Assembly: GCF_001552175.1 (NCBI RefSeq)
Contig: NZ_BCQR01000036.1
Location: 1 to 64,000 of the forward strand
From: Actinomadura kijaniata NBRC 14229
GTDB lineage: Bacteria; Actinomycetota; Actinomycetes; Streptosporangiales; Streptosporangiaceae
Length of the DNA: 64,000 nucleotides
Direction of reading: 5' to 3'
The position numbers were made by a program, and so were the translations under genes. Each line of letters begins with the position of its first letter. The first letter of the stretch is position 1. Positions 35,469 through 44,344 of this stretch are shown here, one piece after another. The notes below the pieces were generated by a model, which saw only the letters and a program-made list of their open reading frames with translations, did not search any database and had not been told where the DNA came from.

Positions 35469-37068
35469 GCGCGGCCTCCTCCAGGTCCAGTTCGTGCAGC
35501 ATCCGCTGGAGGACCTCGTCGTCGATGCGGCGCTCGTTCCGCATCCGCACCAGCGTCGCGCGTTCGGCGGCCAGCATCTCCCGGCGCAGCCGCCGGTAGA
35601 CGGCGGTCGGCACCTCCTCGCCCTCCGGGCCGGTGCCACCGCCCAGCCGTTCCCACGCCCGCATCTGCCGGTGCTCGGCCATCGCCCGCAGCCGCTCCAC
35701 CACCGTCGGGTCCAGCATGTCGCCGGTGTCGGCGGCCAGCTCCTCCAGCCGCGCCATCGCCGCGTTGGCGGCGGCGTGCTGGGCGCCCGCCTCGGCCACG
35801 CTGTCCTCGTAGCGCTCCCGCTCGGCGGCCACGCCCAGCCACCGGATCAGCGGCGGGAACGTCAGCCCCTGCACCAGCAGGGTGCCCAGCACCGTGGTGA
35901 ACGTCAGGAAGACGATCAGGTCGCGGCCGGGGAACGGCGCGCCGCCCGCGACGGTGGCCGGCACCGCGAACGCCGCCGCCAGCGACACCACCCCGCGCAT
36001 GCCCGCCCACGACACCACGACCTTGGCGCGCCAGTCGAGCGTCCGGGGACGGCGGCGCCCCGCGGGCGTCAGCCGGAACGGCAGGTATCCCGTGAACACC
36101 CACACGAACCGGGCGACGACCGTCACCGCGAACACCGCCAGCGCCCACCAGGTCAGCGAGCCCCACCCGTACCCGGACAGTCCCTCCAGCACCGACGGAA
36201 GCTGGAGCCCGATCAGCAGGAACACCACCGACTCCAGCAGGAAGACCATGACCTTCCAGAAGGAGTGGCCGATCAGCCGGCTCACCGCGGGCGACTCGGT
36301 GAAGCGGTGTCCCAGGTACAGCCCGCTCACCACCACCGCGATCACTCCGGAGGCGTGCACCGCCTCGGCCGTCAGGTACGCGGCGAACGGAGCCACGACC
36401 ACCACCGAGTTCTCCACCAGCGGGTCGTTCAGCCGGGTCCGCAGCCAGTGCAGCGGCGGCCCCAGCAGTAGCCCCACCGCCGCGCCGACCCCGGCCGCGA
36501 ACAGGAACCGCCCCATCCCGTCGGCCAGGGTGAAGCCCGCGCCGACCGCCGCCGCCAGCGCCACCCGGAACGCCGTCAGCGCGGTGGCGTCGTTGAACAG
36601 GCTCTCGCCGACCAGGATCGTCACCACCCGCCGGGGCAGCCCCAGGCGCTGGGCGACGCTGACGGCGGCGACCGCGTCCGGCGGCGCCACGATCGCGCCC
36701 AGCGCCAGCGCCGCCGCCAGCGGCAGGTCCGGGACCAGCAGGTGCGCCGTGTACCCGACCGCCAGGGTGGTGAACAGCACCAGCCCGACCGACAGCAGCC
36801 CGATCGGCCGGCGGTTCTCCCGCAGGTCGTAGTAGGAGCTCTGCCACGCCGCCGAGAACAGCAGCGGCGGCAGGAACACGAACAGCACGAACTCGGGGTC
36901 GAGCCTGAACTCCGGCACCCCCGGCACCAGGGACACCAGCAGTCCGGCGACCACCAGCGCCAGCGGTGTCGAGAGCGCGTACCGGCGGGCCAGCGCGGCC
37001 ACCCCCAGCGCGCAGACGGGTACCGCCAACAGCCACAACGCGTGTGTCGCTCCCACAACGCCGATCAT
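35455..37068 (-). CDS. CPA1-type sodium/proton antiporter
   Basis: A 537-residue membrane protein with about 12 hydrophobic helices in the first 410 residues. Family signatures are FLPPLLFSAAWQSSYYDLRE, the ion-binding APPDAVAAVSVAQRLGLPRR, VGESLFNDATALTAFRVALA and SWAGMRGVVSLAAAFAVP. The hydrophilic tail of about 125 residues is predicted helical and cytoplasmic. It exports sodium or potassium in exchange for protons. The start is ATG 37068. It converges on the MerR gene with a 14-base overlap. A second CPA1 gene lies at 42752-44323. Confidence 0.93.
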   Translation of the reverse strand: MIGVVGATHALWLLAVPVCALGVAALARRYALSTPLALVVAGLLVSLVPGVPEFRLDPEFVLFVFLPPLLFSAAWQSSYYDLRENRRPIGLLSVGLVLFTTLAVGYTAHLLVPDLPLAAALALGAIVAPPDAVAAVSVAQRLGLPRRVVTILVGESLFNDATALTAFRVALAAAVGAGFTLADGMGRFLFAAGVGAAVGLLLGPPLHWLRTRLNDPLVENSVVVVAPFAAYLTAEAVHASGVIAVVVSGLYLGHRFTESPAVSRLIGHSFWKVMVFLLESVVFLLIGLQLPSVLEGLSGYGWGSLTWWALAVFAVTVVARFVWVFTGYLPFRLTPAGRRRPRTLDWRAKVVVSWAGMRGVVSLAAAFAVPATVAGGAPFPGRDLIVFLTFTTVLGTLLVQGLTFPPLIRWLGVAAERERYEDSVAEAGAQHAAANAAMARLEELAADTGDMLDPTVVERLRAMAEHRQMRAWERLGGGTGPEGEEVPTAVYRRLRREMLAAERATLVRMRNERRIDDEVLQRMLHELDLEEAALNRD

Positions 37069-37091
37069 GGCAGATGGACGGAGCGGGGCGT

Positions 37092-37979
37092 TCAGTGCGG
37101 TTTGCGTTCCCGCGTCTCCCGGGCCGTCTCCTTGGCGAACGCCAGGAAGTCGCGCGCCACCGGAGGCAGATGCCGGTGCGGGTGCACCAGCCCGATCATC
37201 CGGGTGATCGGCGGCATGAACGACCGCACCACCAGCCCCTCGGCGTCGTCGATCTGGTTGCGGTACCACACCAGCGAGCCCATCCCGGCGCGCACCCAGC
37301 CCAGCCAGGAGCCGCGCTCGTCGGACTCCACCGCCGGGACCACCCGCGCCCCGACCCGGTCCAGCATCGCGTCGATCTCGGCGCGGCGGGCGCTGCCGCG
37401 CGCCGGCAGCACCAGCCGCATCCCGTCCAGCGCCGTCAGCGGCACCGGGTCGCGCAGCTTCAGCGCCGGCGGCGAGATCAGCACGACCTCGCGCTGCTCG
37501 AAGGGGTGGGCCGCCAGGTCGCCGGGCACCGGCAGGTCGGTCAGCGCCAGGTCGGCGCGGCCCGCGCGCAGCGCGGCGGCGACGTGGTCGCGGCCGTCGC
37601 AGCGCACCACCCGCACCCGCACCGCGGGCTGGTCGCGGGCGAAGCGGGGGATGAGCCGGCCGGTGAGCTCCGGCTCCAGGGAGGAGGTGGTGGCGATGCG
37701 CAGCTCACCGCCGCGGCCGTTGGCCCGCGCCACCGACAGGCCCTCGATCGCGTCGACCGCGTCCAGCGCCACCCGCGCCTGGCGGACGACCTGCTCGCCG
37801 ACCGCGGTGAGCACCACGCCCCGCCCCGAACGGGCGAACAGCTCCACACCGAGCTCGCGTTCCAGCTCGCGGACGGCCCGCGACAGCGCGGGCTGGGCGA
37901 CGTACAGCGCCTGGGCCGCCGATGTCATCGTGCCGTGGTCGGCGGTGGCCACGACGTAGCGGAGCTGCCGCAGATTCAT
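37092..37979 (-). CDS. LysR family transcriptional regulator
   Basis: A 295-residue LysR protein. The N-terminal helix-turn-helix is MNLRQLRYVVATADHGTMTS followed by AAQALYVAQPALSRAVRELE. The substrate-binding domain begins about residue 90 with GELRIATTSSLEPELTGRLI. The start ATG 37979 opens the conserved MNLRQLRY. Only a weak CAGGG ribosome site precedes it. It is divergent from the exported SurE gene, with 135 bases between them that should hold both promoters. Regulation of surE by this protein is possible by position only. Confidence 0.92.
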   Translation of the reverse strand: MNLRQLRYVVATADHGTMTSAAQALYVAQPALSRAVRELERELGVELFARSGRGVVLTAVGEQVVRQARVALDAVDAIEGLSVARANGRGGELRIATTSSLEPELTGRLIPRFARDQPAVRVRVVRCDGRDHVAAALRAGRADLALTDLPVPGDLAAHPFEQREVVLISPPALKLRDPVPLTALDGMRLVLPARGSARRAEIDAMLDRVGARVVPAVESDERGSWLGWVRAGMGSLVWYRNQIDDAEGLVVRSFMPPITRMIGLVHPHRHLPPVARDFLAFAKETARETRERKPH

Positions 37980-38114
37980 GCCCTGACCGTATGACAACGA
38001 ACCGATCCGGTCTTGGACATAGCCGGAATAGGCCCGGAGATTTGCAGGCAACGCTCACCGGCCCGGCGCACCGGTCCCCACCGGCCGCCGGACCCAGCCC
38101 CCGTGAGGTGTCCC

Positions 38115-39038
38115 ATGACACGAGCCGGCCCCCGCCCCCGGACCATCCTGGCCCTGGCCGCGCTGCCCGCCCTCGCCCTGGCCGCGCCCGCCACCGCGCC
38201 CGCCACCGCCTCCGCCGAGACCGCGTCCGCCGGGACGGCCGCGCCCCGGCACCGCGCCCCCGCCCCGCTGAACATCCTGCTCACCAACGACGACGGCTAC
38301 CAGGCGCCCGGCCTGGCCGCCGTCCGGCAGGCCCTCACCGACGCCGGGCACCGGGTCACCGTCGTCGCGCCCGCCACCGACCAGTCCGGCCGGAGCGCCG
38401 CGATCACCGCCACCCTCGGCGCGCGGCTGGCCGCCCGGCAGGAGTCGCCCGGCGTCTGGTCGGTCGGCGGCACCCCCGCCGACAGCGTCTACTTCGCCCT
38501 GGCCGTGGTGTTCGCCGACCGCGCGCCCGACCTGGTGGTGTCGGGCACCAACTTCGGCCAGAACACCGGCACGGTCGCCAACCACTCCGGCACCGTCGGC
38601 GCGGCGATCACCGCGCTGGAACGCGGGATCCCCGCCATCGCCGTCAGCACCGAGTACGACCCGAGGGCCGGGAACGAGGCGACGCTCCGGACGTTCCCGG
38701 CCACCGCGCGGTACACCGCCGACCTCATCGCCAGACTGCGGCGCGCGTCCGACGGGCGGGCGGTGCTGCCGCCCGGCACCGCCCTGAACGTCAACTACCC
38801 GATCACCGAGGCGGGGCCCAGGGGCACCAGGCACACCCGCCTCGGCAGGACCGCGCAGTTCACCCTGACCTACACCCCGGCGGGCGACGGGCAGTACGTG
38901 ATCGGCGGGCGGCTCTCCACCGAGCCCGAGCCGGTCCGCAACGCCGACACCACCGCCCTCGCCCAGGACTACGTCTCGGTCACCCCGCTGGACGGGGACT
39001 GGACGCACCCGTCGGCGGCGCCCCTCCGGGCGCGCTAG
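38115..39038 (+). CDS. surE: Exported SurE-family 5'-nucleotidase
   Basis: A 307-residue SurE phosphatase preceded by a signal peptide. The N-terminus has a basic start, a hydrophobic core (ILALAALPALALAAPATAP) and an AxA-type site near residue 33. The SurE domain begins at about 52 with LNILLTNDDGYQAPGLAAVR. It carries the DD metal pair and VVSGTNFGQNTGTVANHSGT, which match the active site of metal-dependent nucleotidases. Typical SurE proteins are cytoplasmic and about 250 residues, so this is an exported version. The start ATG 38115 has GAGGTG upstream. The 3' end overlaps the MFS gene by 59 bases. Confidence 0.92.
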   Translation: MTRAGPRPRTILALAALPALALAAPATAPATASAETASAGTAAPRHRAPAPLNILLTNDDGYQAPGLAAVRQALTDAGHRVTVVAPATDQSGRSAAITATLGARLAARQESPGVWSVGGTPADSVYFALAVVFADRAPDLVVSGTNFGQNTGTVANHSGTVGAAITALERGIPAIAVSTEYDPRAGNEATLRTFPATARYTADLIARLRRASDGRAVLPPGTALNVNYPITEAGPRGTRHTRLGRTAQFTLTYTPAGDGQYVIGGRLSTEPEPVRNADTTALAQDYVSVTPLDGDWTHPSAAPLRAR

Positions 39039-40551
39039 CCCGGGCGGGCTCCAACGGCGGGGCCCCGACCGCGCAGTGACTACGGCACTGCGGCTCCTTC
39101 GCGGCGGGGGCGGCGCGCAGCACGTCGTCGCGCACGGCGGCGAACGTCAGCGCCGCCCCCGCCACCAGCAGCACCGCGCACACCGTCAACGCCGCCTGGT
39201 AGCCGTCGGCGAACCGCCCGGGATCCCGGTAGGCGTCGCCGGTCAGCCCCGCCAGCGGCGGGACCGCCGCGACCGCCAGCAGGCCCGCCGCCCGCGCGAC
39301 CGCGTTGTTGACGCCGCTGGCGATCCCGGCGTGCCGCTCGTCGGCCGACGCCAGCACCGTCGCGGTCAGCGGCGCGACCATCGCCGACAGGCCCAGCCCG
39401 AACACGACCGCCGCGGGCAGCACGTCCCGCACGTAGGAGGTCTCGGGCCCGAACCGGCTCGCCATCAGCATCCCGGCCGCCGCGACCAGCAGCCCCACCG
39501 CCATCGGACGCCGGGGCCCGATCCGCTGCGCCAGCGCCCCGGCGCGCGACGACAGCAGCAGCATCAGCACCGTCACCGGCAGCAGCGCCGTGCCGGCCGC
39601 GACCGGCGAGAACCCGGCCACGACCTGGAGGTCCAGCACCAGCAGGAAGAACATCACGCTCATGCCGCCGTAGACCAGGAACGTCACCGCGTTGACCGCC
39701 GAGAACTGCCGCGACCCGAACAGGCCCAGCGGCAGCATCGGCGGGATCTCCCGGCCGTCCGCGCGCGCCCGGTCACGCGTTCCGTCCGCGCGGCCCCGGG
39801 ACCGTTCCACCCACCAGAACGCCACCGCCGACAGCAGCCCCACGGCCGTCGCCGCCGCCACGGCCGCGCCGAACCCGCTCGCGGGCCCCTCGGTGAGCGC
39901 GTAGGTCGTCCCGGCCAGCGTGGCCGCCGCCAGCACCGCCCCCAGCACGTCGAACCGGCCGTGCGTACCGGGATCGACGCTCTCGGGCACGTGCCGCACC
40001 GCCACCAGCACCACCACCGCCGCCAGCGGCAGGTTCAGCAGGAACACCCAGCGCCAGCCCGCCGCCTCCACCAGCCAGCCCCCGGCGAACGGCCCGATCG
40101 CGCCCGCCACGCCGCCCAGCCCCGACCAGGCCCCGACCGCGCGCGGCCGGTCGTCGGGCGCGAACGACGCCTGGATGATCGCCAGTGAGCCGGGGGTCAG
40201 CAGCGCCCCGCCCACGCCCTGCAACGCGCGGGCCGCCACCAGCATCGGCACGTTCTGCGCCAGCCCGCACAGCAGCGACGCCACCGCGAACCACACCACG
40301 CCGATCACGAACACCCGGCGCCGCCCGTACCGGTCGCCCAGCGCGCCGCCGAGGAGGATCAGCCCGGCCAGCGCCAGCGTGTAGGCGTTGACCGTCCACT
40401 GCAACCCGGCCATGTCGGCGCCCAGCTCGTCGGCCAGCCTCGGCAGCGCCACGTTCACCACGGTCGCGTCGAGCATCGCCACGCTGGAGCCCAGCACGGT
40501 GGCCAGCAGGATCCACCGGCCGGCGGGGGTGCCCAGCCGCACCTGGGCCAT
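38980..40551 (-). CDS. MFS transporter, DHA2-type drug exporter family
   Basis: A 523-residue protein with about 14 hydrophobic helices. Signatures are LATVLGSSVAMLDATVVNVA in helix 1, GDRYGRRRVFVIGVVWFA in the first loop (motif A) and ALQGVGGALLTPGSLAIIQA. A cytoplasmic basic loop, ERSRGRADGTRDRARADGRE, lies mid-protein, and the C-terminal tail is Pro/Ala-rich. It probably exports small amphipathic compounds using the proton gradient. The ATG at 40551 overlaps the stop of the UBP zinc-finger gene (ATGA), so the two form one operon. Its end overlaps surE tail to tail. Confidence 0.93.
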   Translation of the reverse strand: MAQVRLGTPAGRWILLATVLGSSVAMLDATVVNVALPRLADELGADMAGLQWTVNAYTLALAGLILLGGALGDRYGRRRVFVIGVVWFAVASLLCGLAQNVPMLVAARALQGVGGALLTPGSLAIIQASFAPDDRPRAVGAWSGLGGVAGAIGPFAGGWLVEAAGWRWVFLLNLPLAAVVVLVAVRHVPESVDPGTHGRFDVLGAVLAAATLAGTTYALTEGPASGFGAAVAAATAVGLLSAVAFWWVERSRGRADGTRDRARADGREIPPMLPLGLFGSRQFSAVNAVTFLVYGGMSVMFFLLVLDLQVVAGFSPVAAGTALLPVTVLMLLLSSRAGALAQRIGPRRPMAVGLLVAAAGMLMASRFGPETSYVRDVLPAAVVFGLGLSAMVAPLTATVLASADERHAGIASGVNNAVARAAGLLAVAAVPPLAGLTGDAYRDPGRFADGYQAALTVCAVLLVAGAALTFAAVRDDVLRAAPAAKEPQCRSHCAVGAPPLEPARASAPGGAPPTGASSPRPAG

Positions 40552-40829
40552 CAGACGATCATTTCGTCGACGAAGCACCAGCGCCAGTCCTCGCCCGGCT
40601 CGAACGACCGGACGACCGCGTGCGCGGGATCCTCCCGGCGGCTGTCGTGGAAGTGGCGGGTGGCGTGCCGCTGCGGCGAGGAGTCACAGCACCCCACGTG
40701 CCCGCATGTCAGGCACAACCGCAGGTGCACCCAGCGGGTGCCGTCCCGAAGGCACTCCTCGCAACCCTGCGGCGTGCGCGGTTCCGGGGCGGCGTCGGGG
40801 AGGTCCTTCACATGGTCACATGTAGCCAT
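40551..40829 (-). CDS. UBP-type zinc-finger protein
   Basis: A 92-residue protein consisting of one UBP (ZnF-UBP) domain. Cysteines and histidines are arranged as in the family: GCEECLRDGTRWVHLRLCLT, then CGHVGCCDSSPQRHATRHFH and HAVVRSFEPGEDWRWCFVDE. In bacteria these are small stand-alone proteins of unknown role, commonly next to transporter genes. Its stop overlaps the start of the MFS gene. The start is ATG 40829. The domain is well recognised, but bacteria lack ubiquitin so the ligand is unknown. Confidence 0.92.
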   Translation of the reverse strand: MATCDHVKDLPDAAPEPRTPQGCEECLRDGTRWVHLRLCLTCGHVGCCDSSPQRHATRHFHDSRREDPAHAVVRSFEPGEDWRWCFVDEMIV

Positions 40830-40857
40830 GACAGCATGATCGCACGCCCCCGGCCGT

Positions 40858-41904
40858 TCACCAGTGGTCGGGACTGAACGGCTCGCCCTCCGGCCGCGCC
40901 GACCCGCTGAGCAGCCTCAGGTCCGACTCGACCATCATCGTCACCAGCTCCTCGAAGGTGACGCGCGGCTCCCACCCGAGCTGCTCGCGCGCCTTCTTGG
41001 GGTCGGCGCACAGCAGGTCCACCTCGGCGGGCCGGGTGTAGCGGTCGTCCAGCACCACGTGGTCCTGCCAGTCGAGGCCCACGGTGCGGAAGGCGAACTC
41101 CACCAGGTCCCGCACCGAGTGGATCTTGCCGGTGCCGATGACGTAGTCCTCGGGCGCCTCCTGCGCCAGCATCATCCGCATGGCGCGCGCGTAGTCCCCG
41201 GCGTAGCCCCAGTCGCGGCGGGCCTCCAGGTTGCCCATCCGCAGCTCGGAGGCCAGCCCCAGCTTGATGCGGGCCGCGCCGAGCGTCACCTTGCGGGTGA
41301 CGAACTCCGCGCCCCGGCGGGGCGACTCGTGGTTGAACAGGATCCCGCTGACCGCGAACATCCCGTAGGACTCGCGGTAGTTCTGGGTGATGTAGTGCCC
41401 GTAGGTCTTGGCGACGCCGTAGGGGCTGCGCGGGTGGAACGGGGTCCGCTCGTTCTGCGGGGTCTCCCGGACCATCCCGAACATCTCCGACGAGGAGGCC
41501 TGGTAGAAGCGGATCTGCTCGCCGCCCGGCGTGCGCGACTGGCTGATGCCCGACACCACGCGGATCGCCTCCAGCATCCGCAGCACGCCCATGCCGGTGA
41601 CCTCGGCGGTCAGCTCCGCCTGCTGCCACGACATCGGCACATAGGAGATCGCCCCGAGGTTGTAGACCTCGTCGGGCCGCACCCGCTCCACCGCCGAGAT
41701 CAGGCTGCCCTGGTCCAGCAGGTCACCGGTGGTGATCCGAACGTCGCCGATGTGCTTGCGCAGCCGCGACACGTGCGGATTGGCCTGACCCCGTACCAGG
41801 CCCCAGACCTCATACCCCTCGGCGAGCAGATGCTCGGCGAGGTAAGAGCCGTCCTGCCCGGTGATGCCGGTGATGAGTGCTCGCCTGGACAGCGGATCCT
41901 CCAA
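40858..41904 (-). CDS. gmd: GDP-mannose 4,6-dehydratase
   Basis: A 348-residue short-chain-dehydrogenase-type enzyme converting GDP-mannose to GDP-4-keto-6-deoxymannose, a precursor of deoxysugars for surface polysaccharides. The NADP site is RALITGITGQDGSYLAEHLL. The catalytic region has YQASSSEMFG, PFHPRSPYGVAKTYGHYITQ and RDWGYAGDYARAM. Start choice is difficult. TTG 41904 is the outermost option but has no ribosome site, while GGAGG lies five bases before a CTG at 41892 that would give SRRALITGITG, the usual family N-terminus. The gene is isolated: no GDP-fucose synthase or glycosyltransferase is adjacent. Confidence 0.92.
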   Translation of the reverse strand: MEDPLSRRALITGITGQDGSYLAEHLLAEGYEVWGLVRGQANPHVSRLRKHIGDVRITTGDLLDQGSLISAVERVRPDEVYNLGAISYVPMSWQQAELTAEVTGMGVLRMLEAIRVVSGISQSRTPGGEQIRFYQASSSEMFGMVRETPQNERTPFHPRSPYGVAKTYGHYITQNYRESYGMFAVSGILFNHESPRRGAEFVTRKVTLGAARIKLGLASELRMGNLEARRDWGYAGDYARAMRMMLAQEAPEDYVIGTGKIHSVRDLVEFAFRTVGLDWQDHVVLDDRYTRPAEVDLLCADPKKAREQLGWEPRVTFEELVTMMVESDLRLLSGSARPEGEPFSPDHW

Positions 41905-42077
41905 GGCTGAAATAGGTCAGACGTGGCGGCTCGGCGGGGCGGACCACGACGAGCGTGAACCATGAGGTTAGCGACCCTGGAGCGCCACTGACGAGACAGG
42001 GGCGACTTTCCACCGAATTTGCTTCTGTTCCGGCCTTCCCCGGTGATCAGACCCGGAGTCGGAGGCGGTGTCCGGGC

Positions 42078-42659
42078 TCAGTGCTCGGTGGAGCCGACCG
42101 TCTTCGGCTCGGCCTCACGGCGGCGCGCCCGGTAGGCCGCCACATGCATGCGGTTGCCGCAGGTGCGGCTGTCGCAGTACCGGCGGCACCGGTTGCGCGA
42201 CAGGTCCACCAGCACCCGTTCGCAGTCCGGGGCGGCGCAGGTGCGCAGCCGGTCCAGCTCCCCGGCCGACACCACGTAGGCCAGCGCCATCCCGCAGTCG
42301 GCCGCCAGGTGCTCGCCCATCGGCGCGCCCGGCGCGAAGAAGTGCACGTGCCAGTCGTAGCCGTCGTGGTCGGTCAGGTGGGGCCGGGCGCGGACCTCGG
42401 CGACGACCTCGTTGATCAGCCGGACGGCGGCCGGCACGTCCTCGGCCCGGAACACCGCGTGGAACCGCTCGCGCAGCCCGCGCACCCGCGCCAGGTCCGC
42501 CTCGGTCAGGTCGCCCACGTCGCTGAACCGGTTGCGGTGCACGAACGCCCGCAGCGCCGCCAGGTCGCCGAGCAGTTCGGTCCCCGCCGCGGCGGGGCCG
42601 GTGTTGATCAGATCGACGACGGTGCCGAGCGCGTACTCGGTGTCATGCGTGAAGATCAC
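42078..42659 (-). CDS. CGNR zinc-finger regulator
   Basis: A 193-residue protein of the ABATE/CGNR group. The C-terminal finger reads CAAPDCERVLVDLSRNRCRR followed by YCDSRTCGNRMHVAAYRARR, with the CGNR tetrad at TCGNRM. The N-terminal 120 residues form the stress-associated ABATE-like region (YALGTVVDLINTG, then LTEADLARVRGLRERFHAVF). These are predicted DNA-binding regulators common in actinomycetes. The start is GTG 42659 with GGAG seven to ten bases upstream. It is divergent from the CPA1 antiporter at 42752, which it might control, by position only. Confidence 0.92.
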   Translation of the reverse strand: MIFTHDTEYALGTVVDLINTGPAAAGTELLGDLAALRAFVHRNRFSDVGDLTEADLARVRGLRERFHAVFRAEDVPAAVRLINEVVAEVRARPHLTDHDGYDWHVHFFAPGAPMGEHLAADCGMALAYVVSAGELDRLRTCAAPDCERVLVDLSRNRCRRYCDSRTCGNRMHVAAYRARRREAEPKTVGSTEH

Positions 42660-42751
42660 AGGTGGCTCCAGTCTCGCGCGGACCACCTCTCACCCTACGG
42701 CGGCCCGAGCCGCCGCGTGTACCCCCCGGTCCGGCTGGAAACGATCATGGG

Positions 42752-44323
42752 GTGGAGCCTGAACGCCTGTTCGTCGTCCTGCTGGTGGTCGCGGTGGTGG
42801 TGCTGCTCGCCCGGACGCTGGCCGCGCGGGGCGGCGTTCCCGACGCCATCTGGCTGGTCGTGCTCGGCATGGCCGCCGGGTTCGTGCCCGCGCTGCCCGC
42901 GGTGGAGATCTCGCCGGACCTGGTGCTGCTGGGCTTCCTGCCGCCGCTGATCTACCACGCGGCGTTCTTCACCTCCCCGCGCGAGGCCCGCGCGGACGCG
43001 GTGCCGATCTTCGCGATGGCGTTCGGGCTGACCGCGGTGACGACCCTGGCGGTCGCCGGGACCGCCTACGCGCTGCTGCCCTCGGTCGGCTGGGCCGCCG
43101 CCATCGCGTTCGGCGCGGCCGTCGCCCCGACCGACGCGGTCGCCGCCACCTCGGTGCTGAAGCGCCTGGGCGCGCCGCGCCGCATGGTCACCATCCTGGA
43201 GGGCGAGAGCCTCATCAACGACGGGGTGGCGCTGACGGTGTTCGGGCTGGCCGTCGAGGCGATGACCGGCGGGTTCAGCCCCGGCCACGGCGTGCTGCGG
43301 GCCGTGCAGGTCGTGGTCGGCGGCGTGGTCTACGGCCTGCTGGTCGCCGTGGTGGCCCGCCGGGTCCGGCGCCGGGTCTCCGACCCCATGAGCCAGGTCA
43401 TCGTCTCGCTGATCATCCCCTACGCGGCCTACGTGCCCGCCGAGAACCTGGGGGCCTCGGGCGTGCTGGCCACCGTCGTGACCGGCTTCTACCTCGGCAC
43501 CCGCGGCGAGGGCGTGCTGCAGCCCGCCTCCCGGGTGGCCGGGCGGCTGTTCTGGCGCATCCTGATCTTCCTGCTGGAGTCGGCGCTGTTCGTGCTGCTG
43601 GGCCTGGAGATCCGGGAGGTGCTGCGCGACCTCGGCGCCTACACCTGGGGCACCGTGCTGCTGACCGCCCTGGCCGTCACGGGCGTGGCCGTCGGGGTCC
43701 GGCTGCTGTGGCAGTGGGGGCACGGGCCGCTGCTGGTGCTGCTGCCCGGCGGCCGCCACCTGCGCGGCCTGGGGTTCCGGGAGCGCACCGTGATGGGCCT
43801 GGCCGGGATGCGCGGCGCGATCACGCTGGCGATCGCCCTGTCGCTGCCCCGCGACGCCGGACCCGGCCGCGACGTGCTGGTGCTGCTGGCCGCCCTGGTC
43901 GTGCTGGCCACGCTGGTCGGGCAGGCCCCGCCCCTGCCGCTGCTGCTGCGCCGCCTCGGCCTGCTGGAGGCCGGCGACCGCCGCCGCGTCGCGGCGATGT
44001 CGGCCCGCGAGGACATGGTGCGGGCCGCGCTGGAGCGGCTGGACGCGATGGCCGACGCCGCCGAGGTGGACGAACGCACCGCCGAGGCGTTCCGCCAGAT
44101 GATGGAACTCCGGCTGGAACGCCTGCGTTACTTCAAGGACGAGGAGAACGCGGAGGGCGAGCCGCCCGGCGGCCGGCGCGTGCGCGCCGCCCTCGCCGAG
44201 GCCGAGCGCGCCAAGCTCAAGGAGCTCTACGGGAAGGGACGCATCGACGGTGACACCTACCAGGCCATCGGCAGGGAGCTGGACCTCGCGGGCCCGGTGT
44301 CGCTCGTCCGGCCCCTGACGTGA
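42752..44323 (+). CDS. CPA1-type sodium/proton antiporter, second copy
   Basis: A 523-residue antiporter with about 12 helices. Signatures are FLPPLIYHAAFFTSPREARA, GAAVAPTDAVAATSVLKRLG, LEGESLINDGVALTVFGLAV and GLAGMRGAITLAIALSLPRD. The C-terminal hydrophilic region of about 110 residues is charged and helical and ends LAGPVSLVRPLT. It is clearly diverged from the copy at 35455-37068, with a different ion-site context (APTDAVAA against APPDAVAA). The start is GTG 42752 by position of the first helix. A GGAAACG run about 15 bases upstream is only a weak ribosome site. It is divergent from the CGNR gene. Confidence 0.93.
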   Translation: MEPERLFVVLLVVAVVVLLARTLAARGGVPDAIWLVVLGMAAGFVPALPAVEISPDLVLLGFLPPLIYHAAFFTSPREARADAVPIFAMAFGLTAVTTLAVAGTAYALLPSVGWAAAIAFGAAVAPTDAVAATSVLKRLGAPRRMVTILEGESLINDGVALTVFGLAVEAMTGGFSPGHGVLRAVQVVVGGVVYGLLVAVVARRVRRRVSDPMSQVIVSLIIPYAAYVPAENLGASGVLATVVTGFYLGTRGEGVLQPASRVAGRLFWRILIFLLESALFVLLGLEIREVLRDLGAYTWGTVLLTALAVTGVAVGVRLLWQWGHGPLLVLLPGGRHLRGLGFRERTVMGLAGMRGAITLAIALSLPRDAGPGRDVLVLLAALVVLATLVGQAPPLPLLLRRLGLLEAGDRRRVAAMSAREDMVRAALERLDAMADAAEVDERTAEAFRQMMELRLERLRYFKDEENAEGEPPGGRRVRAALAEAERAKLKELYGKGRIDGDTYQAIGRELDLAGPVSLVRPLT

Positions 44324-44344
44324 CCGCGGGGCGCGGGAAGGCGA

